From NCBI GenBank assembly GCA_022447585.1, contig JAKVAR010000002.1, positions 124,001 to 188,000 on the forward strand: 64,000 bases of DNA, written 5' to 3'. A program made the position numbers and the translations under genes. Source of the DNA: Crocinitomicaceae bacterium (lineage in GTDB: Bacteria > Bacteroidota > Bacteroidia > Flavobacteriales_D > Crocinitomicaceae). The notes below the pieces were generated by a model. The model saw only the letters and a program-made list of their open reading frames with translations. It was not told the DNA's origin and made no database searches. The number at the start of each line of letters is the position of its first letter. Positions within the stretch are counted from its first letter, which is position 1. Shown here one piece after another: positions 8,311-17,654 of this stretch.

Positions 8311-9927
8311 CTATGCTGTGTGAAATTCAGGCATTTGGAAAAATCTTCCTAACACTAGTTCTACGCGTTGTTTAACAGGATCCGAATACACTGTATTACC
8401 CGGATTAGCAAGATATTCATTGTATTGTAATGTCCATTCAAAATCAGGTAAACTGTTGGTTAGAATAGCCTTCAGAATCAATTTCTGAACAGCGTCAACT
8501 CCTTTTGGACTGAACACATCACATATATCATCAATAACTGTAGGTGCATCCGCAGGTAAAGAAAGATTATCTAAGAATGTTAAGGTATTTACTTTCCAAT
8601 TGTTTCCATTTGCTGGAATTCCATTGTAAAGAGTCATCCAAGAACTAAGATCAAATCTAGATTTAACATGAGTAGCATTAACCCATAATTTAGAGTAACT
8701 CGGTTCTTGATAATATGCTGGCCAACCTGCAACGCTAGGCGGTTCGGCATAAGCTTGCCCCATATTTTCGGCAAACCAATACATAGTCACTTCCATTTCA
8801 TAATTCGTAGCCAAATCATAATTTGGTACTGATTCCGTGCTATTCATCATCGAATATATCATCTCTAAAGGGCTCTTAATTAGAGCTCCTCGCACCGAAA
8901 TATCATAGAAATGTTCACTTGAAAAAAGCTCAACTAAGACTGGTAATACATCATAATTATTTGCAATTAATGTTGTCGCCATTTCAGATATAACTGTGGA
9001 CTCAACTAGAGTAGTAAGATCATAATTTACAAAATAGCGATATAATTTACGACAGATAAAATGCGCTACTTCATCTTGCTGAAAAATAACATCTATATAA
9101 TCTGCATACTCGTTAGCACCGTTATCCGTAATCACTGCATTACCAAAATGCCCTGATAATGTTTTCGATGACGTATCATGCAGAATTGGAGTAAAAGTAG
9201 CCGTTACACTTGTCAATGTATCACTCCTCAATCCATTCACAATGTAGCCTGTTAGGATTTTAGCACCTGCCGCCACATCTTCTTCCGTATAATTTGTATA
9301 ATCTCCCGGACCAATTTGAGGACCTTTCCCAATTGTGAAAAGCTCAAGCAATTCGCGTGCATAATTCTCATTTGGGCTATATAATGTATTTGTTGCTCCA
9401 TTCAAAAACAATAACATATTTGGATCAATCGTTATGTCTTTAACTAATTGCTTGAAATTTCCAAGAGATGCGTTATATAACTTATTAAAATATTCATATG
9501 CAGCTCGAGCATCAGCACCTACATTCGCTGAAAAATGATTTTGCCAAAACAGTGTCATTTTTTCAGCAATAGATAATTGCTCTGTATTTAGTCGTTGCAT
9601 CAACCATCCGGCTAAAGACAATATTCTCGCAGTCTCAACCGATTGGGCGTCTGTAGGATTTGCAGGGTAAACTGAATTCACCCATGTTGTACCCTGAGCA
9701 GCGATTGTCTCTTCCGCTAAATAAGTTAAAGGCTGAGTAGCAGGTGGCAACGTCAAAAGAGATGTAACAGTCGCTGGCATACCGTTGGTAACAGCATCTA
9801 ATATTTGTTGATTCGTTGATCCAAAAGTAGTTCTTCTCAATAAATGAGCAGCTTCCGCTTTCGTCCATGGTCCTGAATAGGGAGTCATACTCAATGAAAC
9901 CCCAGGTCCTTGTCCCTGGTCTGGCAT
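8311..9927 (-). CDS. DUF1800 domain protein
   Basis: A 538-residue protein of the DUF1800 family, whose function is not established. The family opening, a WTKAEAAHLLRRTTFG-like motif, is at residues about 20-36. Other hallmarks are FWQNHFSAN, NENYARELLELFTIG and PPSVAGWPAY. I see no convincing signal peptide and no sorting domain, unlike its secreted DUF1501 partner. An internal start at the MTPYSG methionine would shorten it by 13 residues and not change this. Confidence 0.88.
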   Translation of the reverse strand: MPDQGQGPGVSLSMTPYSGPWTKAEAAHLLRRTTFGSTNQQILDAVTNGMPATVTSLLTLPPATQPLTYLAEETIAAQGTTWVNSVYPANPTDAQSVETARILSLAGWLMQRLNTEQLSIAEKMTLFWQNHFSANVGADARAAYEYFNKLYNASLGNFKQLVKDITIDPNMLLFLNGATNTLYSPNENYARELLELFTIGKGPQIGPGDYTNYTEEDVAAGAKILTGYIVNGLRSDTLTSVTATFTPILHDTSSKTLSGHFGNAVITDNGANEYADYIDVIFQQDEVAHFICRKLYRYFVNYDLTTLVESTVISEMATTLIANNYDVLPVLVELFSSEHFYDISVRGALIKSPLEMIYSMMNSTESVPNYDLATNYEMEVTMYWFAENMGQAYAEPPSVAGWPAYYQEPSYSKLWVNATHVKSRFDLSSWMTLYNGIPANGNNWKVNTLTFLDNLSLPADAPTVIDDICDVFSPKGVDAVQKLILKAILTNSLPDFEWTLQYNEYLANPGNTVYSDPVKQRVELVLGRFFQMPEFHTA

Positions 9928-10000
9928 AGTTAGTATAATAATTAGTTCTTCAATTTAGTAAAATGAAAAGGAACTACCAAAAAGAAAAATTAACTAGAAT

Positions 10001-10930
10001 TTAAGAGGTTATAAACTTAATATTTCTCTGAAGCCCAGCGTACTTGGTTCTTTTAACTGCACTCTTCCTGAATACTTCTTGGAATAGCTCATGCGACATT
10101 TCTTCCCAATCACTCTTGGACATATTTAATAAATGATCGTGAGGGTTAAACTCAGGTTGACTATGTGGTTTAGAAAAACGATTCCAAGGACATACATCTT
10201 GACAAACATCGCATCCAAACATCCAGTTATCCATTTTCCCTTTAAATTCATTGGGGATTTGGTTCTTTAGTTCGATCGTTAAATAAGAAATACACTTTGA
10301 ACCGTCAACTTTATAAGGTTCAATAATCGCATCTGTTGGACACGCATCTATACATTTAGTGCAAGTTCCGCAATAATCCTTTATTGGCCCATCTACTGCG
10401 AGTTCCAAATCAACAATTAATTCAGCAATAAAAAAGAAAGAACCATGTTTTGGATTTATAATATTCGCATTTTTTCCCATCCAACCAAGACCCGACTTTT
10501 TAGCCCATGCCTTATCCATAACTGGAGCAGAATCAACAAAGACACGACCATCTACCTCACCTATTTCCTTCTGAATATATTGTAATAAAGATTTTAATTT
10601 GTCTTTAATCACAAAATGATAATCCTTACCATACGCATATTTAGAAATTTTCGGAGCACCTTCTGGTTGGTTAGATTTCTCTGGGTAATAATTCAATAAC
10701 AAGGAAACAACTGATTTAGCACCGGGAACTAAAACCCTAGGATCAAGACGTTTATCAAAATGATTCTCCATGTAAGTCATTTCACCATGATTATTCGCCT
10801 TTAACCAAGATTCTAGTTGGGTTGCTTCCTCTTCTAAAAAATCCGCCTTAGAAATACCAGTAAAGAAAAAGCCTAAATCTTTGGCTTTCTCCTTAATTAA
10901 TCGTGTATTGAATTCTTTAGAAGAAATCAA
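10001..10930 (-). CDS. queG: Epoxyqueuosine reductase QueG
   Basis: Catalyses the last step of queuosine synthesis in tRNA, reducing epoxyqueuosine with a cobalamin and two [4Fe-4S] clusters. The clusters are bound by [12 protein letters not shown] (about residues 187-198) and CDVCQDVCP (about 240-248). With 309 residues it is the short form, without the C-terminal HEAT repeats of the E. coli protein. It starts with TTG at 10930, overlapping the TGA of ruvB. A consensus AAGGAGG six bases upstream, inside the ruvB coding sequence, supports this start and translational coupling. Confidence 0.93.
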   Translation of the reverse strand: MISSKEFNTRLIKEKAKDLGFFFTGISKADFLEEEATQLESWLKANNHGEMTYMENHFDKRLDPRVLVPGAKSVVSLLLNYYPEKSNQPEGAPKISKYAYGKDYHFVIKDKLKSLLQYIQKEIGEVDGRVFVDSAPVMDKAWAKKSGLGWMGKNANIINPKHGSFFFIAELIVDLELAVDGPIKDYCGTCTKCIDACPTDAIIEPYKVDGSKCISYLTIELKNQIPNEFKGKMDNWMFGCDVCQDVCPWNRFSKPHSQPEFNPHDHLLNMSKSDWEEMSHELFQEVFRKSAVKRTKYAGLQRNIKFITS

Positions 10931-11949
10931 AACAAACCTCCTTGCGTATAACCACGATCTTTGCCCAAATGCAAATAAGCCTTTTCGGTTACCTTTCGTC
11001 CACGTGGCGTTCTCATTAAGAATCCCTCTTGAATTAAGAACGGTTCATACACTTCTTCCAATGTACCAGCATTCTCACCTATAGCTGTAGCAATAGTTGT
11101 CATCCCAACAGGTCCTCCTTGAAACTTATCTATAATGACCGAAAGAATTTTATTATCCATTTCATCAAGACCATTCTGATCAACATTCAGCGCTTCTAAA
11201 GACATATTAGTGATCTCTAATGTTATAGTACCATCACCTTTAATTTGAGCAAAATCACGCACTCTTCTTAACAAGGCATTAGCAATACGCGGAGTGCCTC
11301 TACTTCGGCTAGCAATTTGATACGCAGCATCCTCGTTTATAGGAATACCTAATAAACTAGCTGAACGTTCAATAATTAAGGTTAACGTCTTTGCATTATA
11401 ATACTCTAAGCGAAGGTTTATTCCAAACCGTGCTCTAAGCGGTGAGGTCAATAAGCCAGAACGTGTAGTTGCACCAATTAAAGTAAACGGATTTAATGCT
11501 ATTTGTACCGTTCTTGCATTCGGTCCACTATCAATTAAAATATCAATTGAATAATCTTCCATAGCCGAGTACAAGTATTCCTCAATAACTGGACTCAGCC
11601 TGTGAATTTCATCAATAAATAAAACGTCTCCTTCTTGAAGGTTAGTTAATAACCCAGCTAAATCTCCAGGTTTATCGAGCACTGGACCACTCGTCACTTT
11701 GAAACCAACTCCAAGCTCATTTGCAATGATATTTGCTAATGTCGTTTTACCAAGCCCAGGAGGACCATGCAATAATACATGATCCAAAGGCTCATTTCTA
11801 AGTATGGCAGCTTTAATGAAAATCTCTAAGTTCTCAACGATTTTAGGTTGCCCTGTAAAGTCTTCCAATTTCTTTGGACGCAACACTTTATCATAGTCCT
11901 GATCTCCACGACTATCCGCTTCTTCTCTGTAATCAAAAGATTCTTCCAA
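10927..11949 (-). CDS. ruvB: Holliday junction branch migration helicase RuvB
   Basis: Hexameric AAA+ motor that drives branch migration with RuvA in recombinational repair. It has 340 residues, the normal length. Seen are Walker [10 protein letters not shown] (about 62-70), Walker [10 protein letters not shown], the sensor motif GATTRSGLL, the arginine-finger region SPLRARFG, and the C-terminal winged helix ending with [11 protein letters not shown]. ruvA is not adjacent; it lies at 46903-47478. The gene has its own promoter, and this promoter overlaps the terminator of the respiratory operon. Confidence 0.97.
   Translation of the reverse strand: MEESFDYREEADSRGDQDYDKVLRPKKLEDFTGQPKIVENLEIFIKAAILRNEPLDHVLLHGPPGLGKTTLANIIANELGVGFKVTSGPVLDKPGDLAGLLTNLQEGDVLFIDEIHRLSPVIEEYLYSAMEDYSIDILIDSGPNARTVQIALNPFTLIGATTRSGLLTSPLRARFGINLRLEYYNAKTLTLIIERSASLLGIPINEDAAYQIASRSRGTPRIANALLRRVRDFAQIKGDGTITLEITNMSLEALNVDQNGLDEMDNKILSVIIDKFQGGPVGMTTIATAIGENAGTLEEVYEPFLIQEGFLMRTPRGRKVTEKAYLHLGKDRGYTQGGLF
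10937..10943 (-). promoter_or_regulatory. Strong Shine-Dalgarno for queG inside ruvB
   Basis: Minus-strand AAGGAGG is encoded by the last codons of ruvB (Gln-Gly-Gly) and lies six bases before the TTG start of queG. Strong Shine-Dalgarno sites are unusual in Bacteroidota, and this one decides the start. Confidence 0.7.
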
Positions 11950-11965
11950 GTATCTGTGTTTTATT

Positions 11966-11998
11966 CAAAAATACAAAAAGCCCTCTGTCAATAGACAA
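11966..11998 (-). promoter_or_regulatory. Promoter of ruvB-queG
   Basis: Minus-strand TTG (11996-11998), 22 bases, then TATTTTTG (11966-11973), 16 bases before the ruvB ATG. It fits TTG-N17-23-TAnnTTTG. The TTG is inside the right arm of the coxA terminator hairpin. Confidence 0.6.
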
Positions 11999-12007
11999 AG
12001 GGCTTTT
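11976..12007 (-). terminator. Terminator of the act-cox operon
   Basis: AAAAGCCCT (11976-11984) pairs with AGGGCTTTT (11999-12007), extended by TGTC/GACA around the loop AATA. It lies 19 bases after the coxA stop, and ends in T residues on the minus strand. Confidence 0.8.
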
Positions 12008-12026
12008 AAAAATTCAAGAATATTTT

Positions 12027-13832
12027 TTAATGTTCTTCTTCACCTTCTTTCAATGGAACTATTTGAGGAATGAAATCCTCTTCAGCACCTGGCTTAGAAT
12101 AATCATAAGGCCATCTATGTACCGTAGGTAACTCACCTGGCCAGTTCCCATGAACATGCTCTACAGGAGTAGTCCATTCTAATGTATTCGATTTCCATGG
12201 GTTTTGTGTAGCTTTTGGCCCTCTATATATACTATAAAAGAAATTAAATAAGAAAATACCTTGTCCTAATGCAGCAATTATCGCAAAGACCGTGATAATA
12301 ACGTTCAAGTCTAGCATTAAGTTATAAGATTCAATATCAAAATCTTGATATACCGAATAATCATAATAACGACGCGGTGCTCCTGCTAATCCAACGAAGT
12401 GCATTGGGAAAAATACTCCGTAAGCACCAACGATAGTTATCCAGAAGTGAACATATCCCATCCGCGTATTCATCATTCTACCGAACATTTTAGGGAACCA
12501 GTGATAGACACCAGCAAACATACCAAATACCGCAGATAATCCCATTACAACATGGAAGTGAGCGACAACAAAGTAAGTATCATGCACCGAAATATCAAGA
12601 GCAGCATCTGCTAGGATAATCCCGGTAACACCGCCCGTAATAAACGTAGAAACCAAACCAATTGTAAATAACATTGCTGGCGTAAATACAATGGAACCTC
12701 TCCAAAGCGTAGTGATGTAGTTAAACACCTTAACCGCAGATGGAATCGCAATTAACAATGTTGTAAATACGAAGACCGAACCAAGGAAAGGGTTCATACC
12801 TGTAACGAACATGTGATGCGCCCATACAATAAAAGATAAGAATGCTATTGCGAGAATAGATCCAATCATTGCTCTATATCCAAAAATTGGCTTTCTAGCA
12901 TTCGTAGAAATTACTTCCGAAGATAATCCTAATGCCGGGATCAATACAATGTAAACCTCAGGGTGACCTAAAAACCAGAATAAGTGTTGATACAATAAAG
13001 GTGAACCACCATGTTGCGTCAACATCTCACCTCCAACAATAATGTCAGATAAGTAAAAACTAGTTCCAGCCATTCTATCCATAAGCAACAATAATGCAGC
13101 TGAGAATAATACAGGGAATGATAACACACCAATAATAGCTGTAATAAAGAAAGCCCAAATTGTTAATGGTAACTTTGTCATTGCCATTCCTTTAGTACGT
13201 AAGTTCAATACAGTAACGATATAGTTCAATGATCCAATTAACGAAGAGGCTATGAATATAGACATAGAAACTAGCCATAATGTCATACCCAATCCTGAAC
13301 CACTCACCGCTTGAGGCAATGCAGATAATGGCGGGTAAATTGTCCAACCAGACATTGCAGGACCTGATTCGACAAAAAGTGAAGCCAACATAATGATAGA
13401 AGATAGGAAGAAGAACCAGTATGATAACATATTCAAAAATCCCGAAGCCATATCACGAGCACCAATCTGAAGAGGAATCAATAAGTTCGAAAAAGTACCC
13501 GATAATCCACCCGTTAATAAGAAGAAAACCATAATAGTACCATGAATAGTTACTAAACCAAGGTACATATCCTCTTTCATTACTCCACCTGGTGCCCATT
13601 CTTCACCTAAGAAGAAAGAAACAAAATCAGAACCTTCCCCTGGCCATGCCAATTGGATTCTAAACAGTATTGACAATAACATTGCCACTACTCCCATAAA
13701 TACAGCAGTCATTAAAAACTGCTTACCAATCATTTTATGATCGTGGCTAAAAATGTACTTTGATACAAAACTTTCCTCATGATGATCGTGAGAATCGTGA
13801 TGTCCGTGTGCTTCATGCGCTACTACCGCCAT
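12027..13832 (-). CDS. coxA: Cytochrome c oxidase subunit I
   Basis: Catalytic membrane subunit of an aa3-type heme-copper oxidase, 601 residues with about 12 membrane helices. Ligand motifs are visible: FLGHPEVYIVLIPALG holds the Cu-B histidine and the cross-linked Tyr; HHMFVTGMNP supplies further Cu-B ligands; VAHFHVVMG holds the heme histidines. The N-terminus is His-rich (HEAHGHHDSHDHHEE). It is the last gene of the operon, 27 bases after coxB, and is followed by a terminator, so subunit III is not encoded here. Confidence 0.97.
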   Translation of the reverse strand: MAVVAHEAHGHHDSHDHHEESFVSKYIFSHDHKMIGKQFLMTAVFMGVVAMLLSILFRIQLAWPGEGSDFVSFFLGEEWAPGGVMKEDMYLGLVTIHGTIMVFFLLTGGLSGTFSNLLIPLQIGARDMASGFLNMLSYWFFFLSSIIMLASLFVESGPAMSGWTIYPPLSALPQAVSGSGLGMTLWLVSMSIFIASSLIGSLNYIVTVLNLRTKGMAMTKLPLTIWAFFITAIIGVLSFPVLFSAALLLLMDRMAGTSFYLSDIIVGGEMLTQHGGSPLLYQHLFWFLGHPEVYIVLIPALGLSSEVISTNARKPIFGYRAMIGSILAIAFLSFIVWAHHMFVTGMNPFLGSVFVFTTLLIAIPSAVKVFNYITTLWRGSIVFTPAMLFTIGLVSTFITGGVTGIILADAALDISVHDTYFVVAHFHVVMGLSAVFGMFAGVYHWFPKMFGRMMNTRMGYVHFWITIVGAYGVFFPMHFVGLAGAPRRYYDYSVYQDFDIESYNLMLDLNVIITVFAIIAALGQGIFLFNFFYSIYRGPKATQNPWKSNTLEWTTPVEHVHGNWPGELPTVHRWPYDYSKPGAEEDFIPQIVPLKEGEEEH

Positions 13833-13859
13833 TTCTCTCTATTTTAATTTAATTATAAT

Positions 13860-15113
13860 CTAGTTTTCTTCTAATTCTTCCGTTTCTGTAACCATTTCGG
13901 TTTCATCAACTTCATCAGCTTCAGGTGCCGAAGCAGAAGCAAAATATTTATCTCTGAATGTTTGAGTTAATTTAGACTCTTCCCATTTTTTATAATCACC
14001 TTCTTCTAACACAACAACCATCATTTTCATTTTGTAGTGAGCTCCACCACAAATTTTATTACATAAAAGCGCATAGTTAAACTTGTTATCATTTTTCTTT
14101 ACACGCATTTCCTGAGTCGTAACGTCAGGTATAAATTTAAACCTAGTTGTCATACCAGGAACTGTATTCATTTGCGCTCGAAAGTGAGGGAAGTAAGCCG
14201 AATGAATAACATCTTTAGATCTAAAGTTAAACTCGTACTCTTTACCTTTGCATAAGTATAACGTATCCTTTTGAATGAAATCATCCCATGCTTGCGCATC
14301 AAGTTTTGAATCATGTCTTCCCTTCATTTGATATAACAAACGAATTAATTTATTCTTTCTGTTTAAATCATTCATCATTGCTTCCCTATCATCTGGCGTC
14401 CACATAACATGTTCATCATTTAACTTATCTTCCAAAGTTTGGATGCCCATAGGACCATTTTCCATATAGTGGATAGCAGTATCGATTGTATTCGAAGTTA
14501 GAATAGCTAACTCATTATTATCAGTAGTTAACTTATAATCAAACTTACCTAATGTATTATCCACTCCTGAATATCTAGCAGTCCAATCAAATTGTTTTGA
14601 AAACAATTCTACACGTATTGATTCAGCTTCAGCATCCGACGTTGCTTCATTCCATGTCTTTAATCCCAGAATTATAATTATAGCTAAAACCACAGCTGGA
14701 GTTACCGTCCATAACATTTCTAGCTTATTATTATGTGGATAATAAAAAGCTGGCACGCCTGGTTTCTTCACATATTTATATGCAAATAAGAATAATAAAG
14801 CATTCGTAAGAAAGAAAACAGCTATAATAATTACGAAATTCAAATTTAATAACCAATCGATATCACGTCCATGTACTGACGCAGAATCACCTCTACCAGT
14901 CCATCCGTATGTTAACATCAACCAAATAAAACCTCCAAATAATATAAACATGAACAAGAGCATCAAATTCGCATTGAACTTGTTGTCACGATTACTTATT
15001 TCAGCCTCATTCTTATTTCTCAGTTTAGAAGAAATTTCATAGACTCTCATTAATTGAGCTATGGCAATTACTCCTAAAACAATTACCGCTAATATGACTA
15101 ATTTAGTTACCAT
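13860..15113 (-). CDS. coxB: Cytochrome c oxidase subunit II
   Basis: Electron-entry subunit that carries the binuclear Cu-A centre, 417 residues. Three hydrophobic segments lie in about residues 1-150: one at the extreme N-terminus, then the two helices usual for this subunit. The Cu-A ligands are in DVIHSAYFPHFR and CNKICGGAHYKM (C-x3-C-x3-H-x2-M). Between FDWTARYSGVDN and the cupredoxin strands there is a charged insert of roughly 85 residues, longer than usual. The tail is acidic. It sits between actF and coxA in the operon. Confidence 0.95.
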   Translation of the reverse strand: MVTKLVILAVIVLGVIAIAQLMRVYEISSKLRNKNEAEISNRDNKFNANLMLLFMFILFGGFIWLMLTYGWTGRGDSASVHGRDIDWLLNLNFVIIIAVFFLTNALLFLFAYKYVKKPGVPAFYYPHNNKLEMLWTVTPAVVLAIIIILGLKTWNEATSDAEAESIRVELFSKQFDWTARYSGVDNTLGKFDYKLTTDNNELAILTSNTIDTAIHYMENGPMGIQTLEDKLNDEHVMWTPDDREAMMNDLNRKNKLIRLLYQMKGRHDSKLDAQAWDDFIQKDTLYLCKGKEYEFNFRSKDVIHSAYFPHFRAQMNTVPGMTTRFKFIPDVTTQEMRVKKNDNKFNYALLCNKICGGAHYKMKMMVVVLEEGDYKKWEESKLTQTFRDKYFASASAPEADEVDETEMVTETEELEEN

Positions 15114-15144
15114 CTATTATAAATTATCTTGATAAGTGTTTAAA

Positions 15145-16332
15145 TTAAATTTCATGATGAATTGATTCATCCAAGAATGGGTGATTAACCGGCGAAAGGG
15201 GTGCTTTCGTGAGATTCGTCAATATCACTCTTATAAAGATTCCTGCCATTAAGACTGCCATACCAATTTCCATAAATCCAATTGAAGCAGTTGCTCCCAT
15301 CGAACCAGCAGAAACCATAATATAAACATCTACCCAGTGAGAACATAAAATGATCACGCCAACTAATGTTAATATACCGGCATGGCGTTTCGCCTCTCTT
15401 GACATTAATAATAACATTGGGAATGCAAAATTAACGATAAACATCCCGAAATAGAGCACTTTATAGTTTTCAATTCTCATCATGTAATAAACAACCTCCT
15501 CACCAATATTCGCATACCAAATCAGCATGTACTGAGAGAACCAAAGGTAAGACCATAAGAATGATGTAGCAAAAGTCCATTTTCCTAAATCATGAATATG
15601 ACTGTCATTTACTTTTGGCAGGTATCCCAATTTCTTAAGGTATAAAGTTAAAATCACTAAAACGACCATCGAAGAGCACCAAACTCCAGCAAAGGTATAC
15701 CATCCAAACAATGTTGAGAACCAGTGAACATCAATCGCCATTAGCCAATCCCAAGAAGAAGTTGAACTGAATACAGAGAAAAACACAAGGAATAAAGCTC
15801 CTTTTTTATAGTTTGTAAAGTGAATTTCTGTTCCTCCAACTCGATCCTCTTCCAACGATCTTTTTCTAAAACCTTTCCAAAAAATGTAATAAACTCCTAA
15901 ATACGCAATTGTTCTAATCCAGAAAAAAGGCTTATTCAAGAAAAACTCTTTACCCTTTATTAAAGGATCATTATCCATTACTTCAGAATCCATCCAAGTA
16001 TAGATATGACCACCATCGGTAAGCGTTAATGCTATTAAGATTAACAACATAGCTCCAATACCATAAGGTATAAAACCTGCAACAGCTTCAATTATTCTTT
16101 TTACCGCAGCGTACCAACCTGTTTCAGTTGCATAAGCCAATGCTAAGAAAAATAAAGCTCCTAATCCAATAGAGAAGAAAAAGAAACTATTAATTAAACC
16201 ATTCGCCATAAAACGTTGTCCAAAGTTATCTGCTCCTATATTCAGAGCGATTCCGATACCTGTGAATAATACACCGATAACTATCAATGCTAGCGTAAAC
16301 GTTTTAGCTTTATTTGCTATTTTGAATTCCAT
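15145..16332 (-). CDS. actF: Alternative Complex III subunit ActF
   Basis: Polytopic inner-membrane protein of 395 residues with about ten predicted helices, related to NrfD/ActC. It is the second quinol-side membrane module of Alternative Complex III (quinol:cytochrome c oxidoreductase). Identification rests on the hydrophobic pattern (GIALNIGADNFGQRFMANGL start, FSSTSSWDWLMAIDVHWFSTLFGWY in the middle) and on its position after actE and before coxB, the standard Bacteroidota order. Confidence 0.9.
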   Translation of the reverse strand: MEFKIANKAKTFTLALIVIGVLFTGIGIALNIGADNFGQRFMANGLINSFFFFSIGLGALFFLALAYATETGWYAAVKRIIEAVAGFIPYGIGAMLLILIALTLTDGGHIYTWMDSEVMDNDPLIKGKEFFLNKPFFWIRTIAYLGVYYIFWKGFRKRSLEEDRVGGTEIHFTNYKKGALFLVFFSVFSSTSSWDWLMAIDVHWFSTLFGWYTFAGVWCSSMVVLVILTLYLKKLGYLPKVNDSHIHDLGKWTFATSFLWSYLWFSQYMLIWYANIGEEVVYYMMRIENYKVLYFGMFIVNFAFPMLLLMSREAKRHAGILTLVGVIILCSHWVDVYIMVSAGSMGATASIGFMEIGMAVLMAGIFIRVILTNLTKAPLSPVNHPFLDESIHHEI

Positions 16333-16371
16333 CTTCTTGTGTTAGTCAAATTTATATTCGTAATCAAAAGA

Positions 16372-17097
16372 TTAAAGCGCTTCTTCTACTTCTACTTCAT
16401 CAGCAGGAGCTGCCTCAGCTTTACCGTAGTCGGCATCTTGAAACTTTCTAATGTAATGAACTAATGTCCAAATTTCTTTTTTGTTAAGCGTCGGACCATG
16501 CGCCCCCATCATACCTTTACCGTAGTATATAGAATAGAACAACTGACCATCACCTAAGTTTGCAACATTGGCATAATCAGGAACACCATTATACGCTCCA
16601 CTTAAAACCATTGGACCATTTCCATCTCCTTTCTCACCATGGCAATGTGCACAATTCGAATTAAACAACTTCTTACCTTCCGCAAACATTTCATCCAAAT
16701 TATCCGCATTTAACTCTAATGGGTTCTTATCAGCAGCTGCAAGCTCGTACTCATTAACACTTGTTAAATCAGCGTCGTACATTCCATGCGTTGATTTCAT
16801 AGAAGTATGCGCCTTTCTCGCGTAGGGCATCATTAACGCAACTGTAGCAGAATCAGTTCCATAGTAAGGTATTGTACCCGAAGGTGGTACCAAAGCTGAA
16901 CGTTTAAGTTTTACCTCCTTATTCTCTCGTCCTCGAATCTCTCCGTAATCAACATAAGGCTCAATTGCCGCTGAACGGTACATATCTGGCATATATTCTA
17001 AACCAGAACTATCTGCATCGGATGCACAAGAACCAAACATTAAAGTCGTTACTGCTGCGATCGCTATACTTGATATTACTCTAAATTTCATTTTCAT
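16372..17097 (-). CDS. actE: Alternative Complex III monoheme cytochrome ActE
   Basis: Periplasmic c-type cytochrome of 241 residues, anchored as a lipoprotein: the signal peptide ends in LMFGSC (Cys24). One heme site, CAHCHGEKGDGNG, lies at about residues 150-162. A candidate axial Met is in MMGAHGPTL. In the complex it passes electrons from ActA towards the oxidase. A disordered acidic tail rich in Ala and Glu ends the protein. Confidence 0.93.
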   Translation of the reverse strand: MKMKFRVISSIAIAAVTTLMFGSCASDADSSGLEYMPDMYRSAAIEPYVDYGEIRGRENKEVKLKRSALVPPSGTIPYYGTDSATVALMMPYARKAHTSMKSTHGMYDADLTSVNEYELAAADKNPLELNADNLDEMFAEGKKLFNSNCAHCHGEKGDGNGPMVLSGAYNGVPDYANVANLGDGQLFYSIYYGKGMMGAHGPTLNKKEIWTLVHYIRKFQDADYGKAEAAPADEVEVEEAL

Positions 17098-17117
17098 CGG
17101 TATTGTATGAAAAATTA

Positions 17118-17651
17118 TTAAATGTCTTTTTGCTCAATTTCAACAATTCCAGTTTCCTTAACTAAAGACTCTAGTTCTTCTGCCGTAAACTTTGAATTTT
17201 GTGATGTCCTTAACTCCATAACGAAACGATTATCCGTAGTTCTTGGATCTGGATTTTGCGGTTTCATTCCAGGTAAAGTACGATTAGCAATAAAGTATGT
17301 AATTGCCATACCGTGTGCCGCACATAAAACCGTAAACTCGAAAGAAATCGGAACAAACGCTAGCATGTTCTCAAGATACGAGAAGTTTGGTTTACCACCA
17401 ATATTCATAGGCCAATCCACAATCATGAAATACCTCATACCCACTGTTGCCAATGTTAAACCAATCAATCCGTAGATGAAGGCAAAAATACCCAATCTTG
17501 TTTGCTCAACACCAATAATAGGATCAATTCCATGAATAGGAAAAGGAGAAAAAACTTCTTCTACTTTAACACCTTTAGCGACTAAATGCTTTGCACCATC
17601 TTTTAGTACATCATCATCGTCATACATTGCATAAATTACTTTATCTGACAT
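17118..17651 (-). CDS. actD: Alternative Complex III subunit ActD (DUF3341)
   Basis: Small membrane subunit of 177 residues. A cytoplasmic N-terminal domain (KVIYAMYDDDDVLKDGAKHL, then VFSPFPIHGID) is followed by two membrane helices at about residues 58-80 and 95-125, the DUF3341 layout. It starts four bases after the actC stop, implying coupled translation. Confidence 0.93.
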   Translation of the reverse strand: MSDKVIYAMYDDDDVLKDGAKHLVAKGVKVEEVFSPFPIHGIDPIIGVEQTRLGIFAFIYGLIGLTLATVGMRYFMIVDWPMNIGGKPNFSYLENMLAFVPISFEFTVLCAAHGMAITYFIANRTLPGMKPQNPDPRTTDNRFVMELRTSQNSKFTAEELESLVKETGIVEIEQKDI

Positions 17652-17654
17652 GTC

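Noticed and set aside
11874-12131. Plus-strand open frame across the coxA-ruvB junction
   Set aside because: It spans the ends of two well-supported minus-strand genes and the terminator between them; no protein motif.
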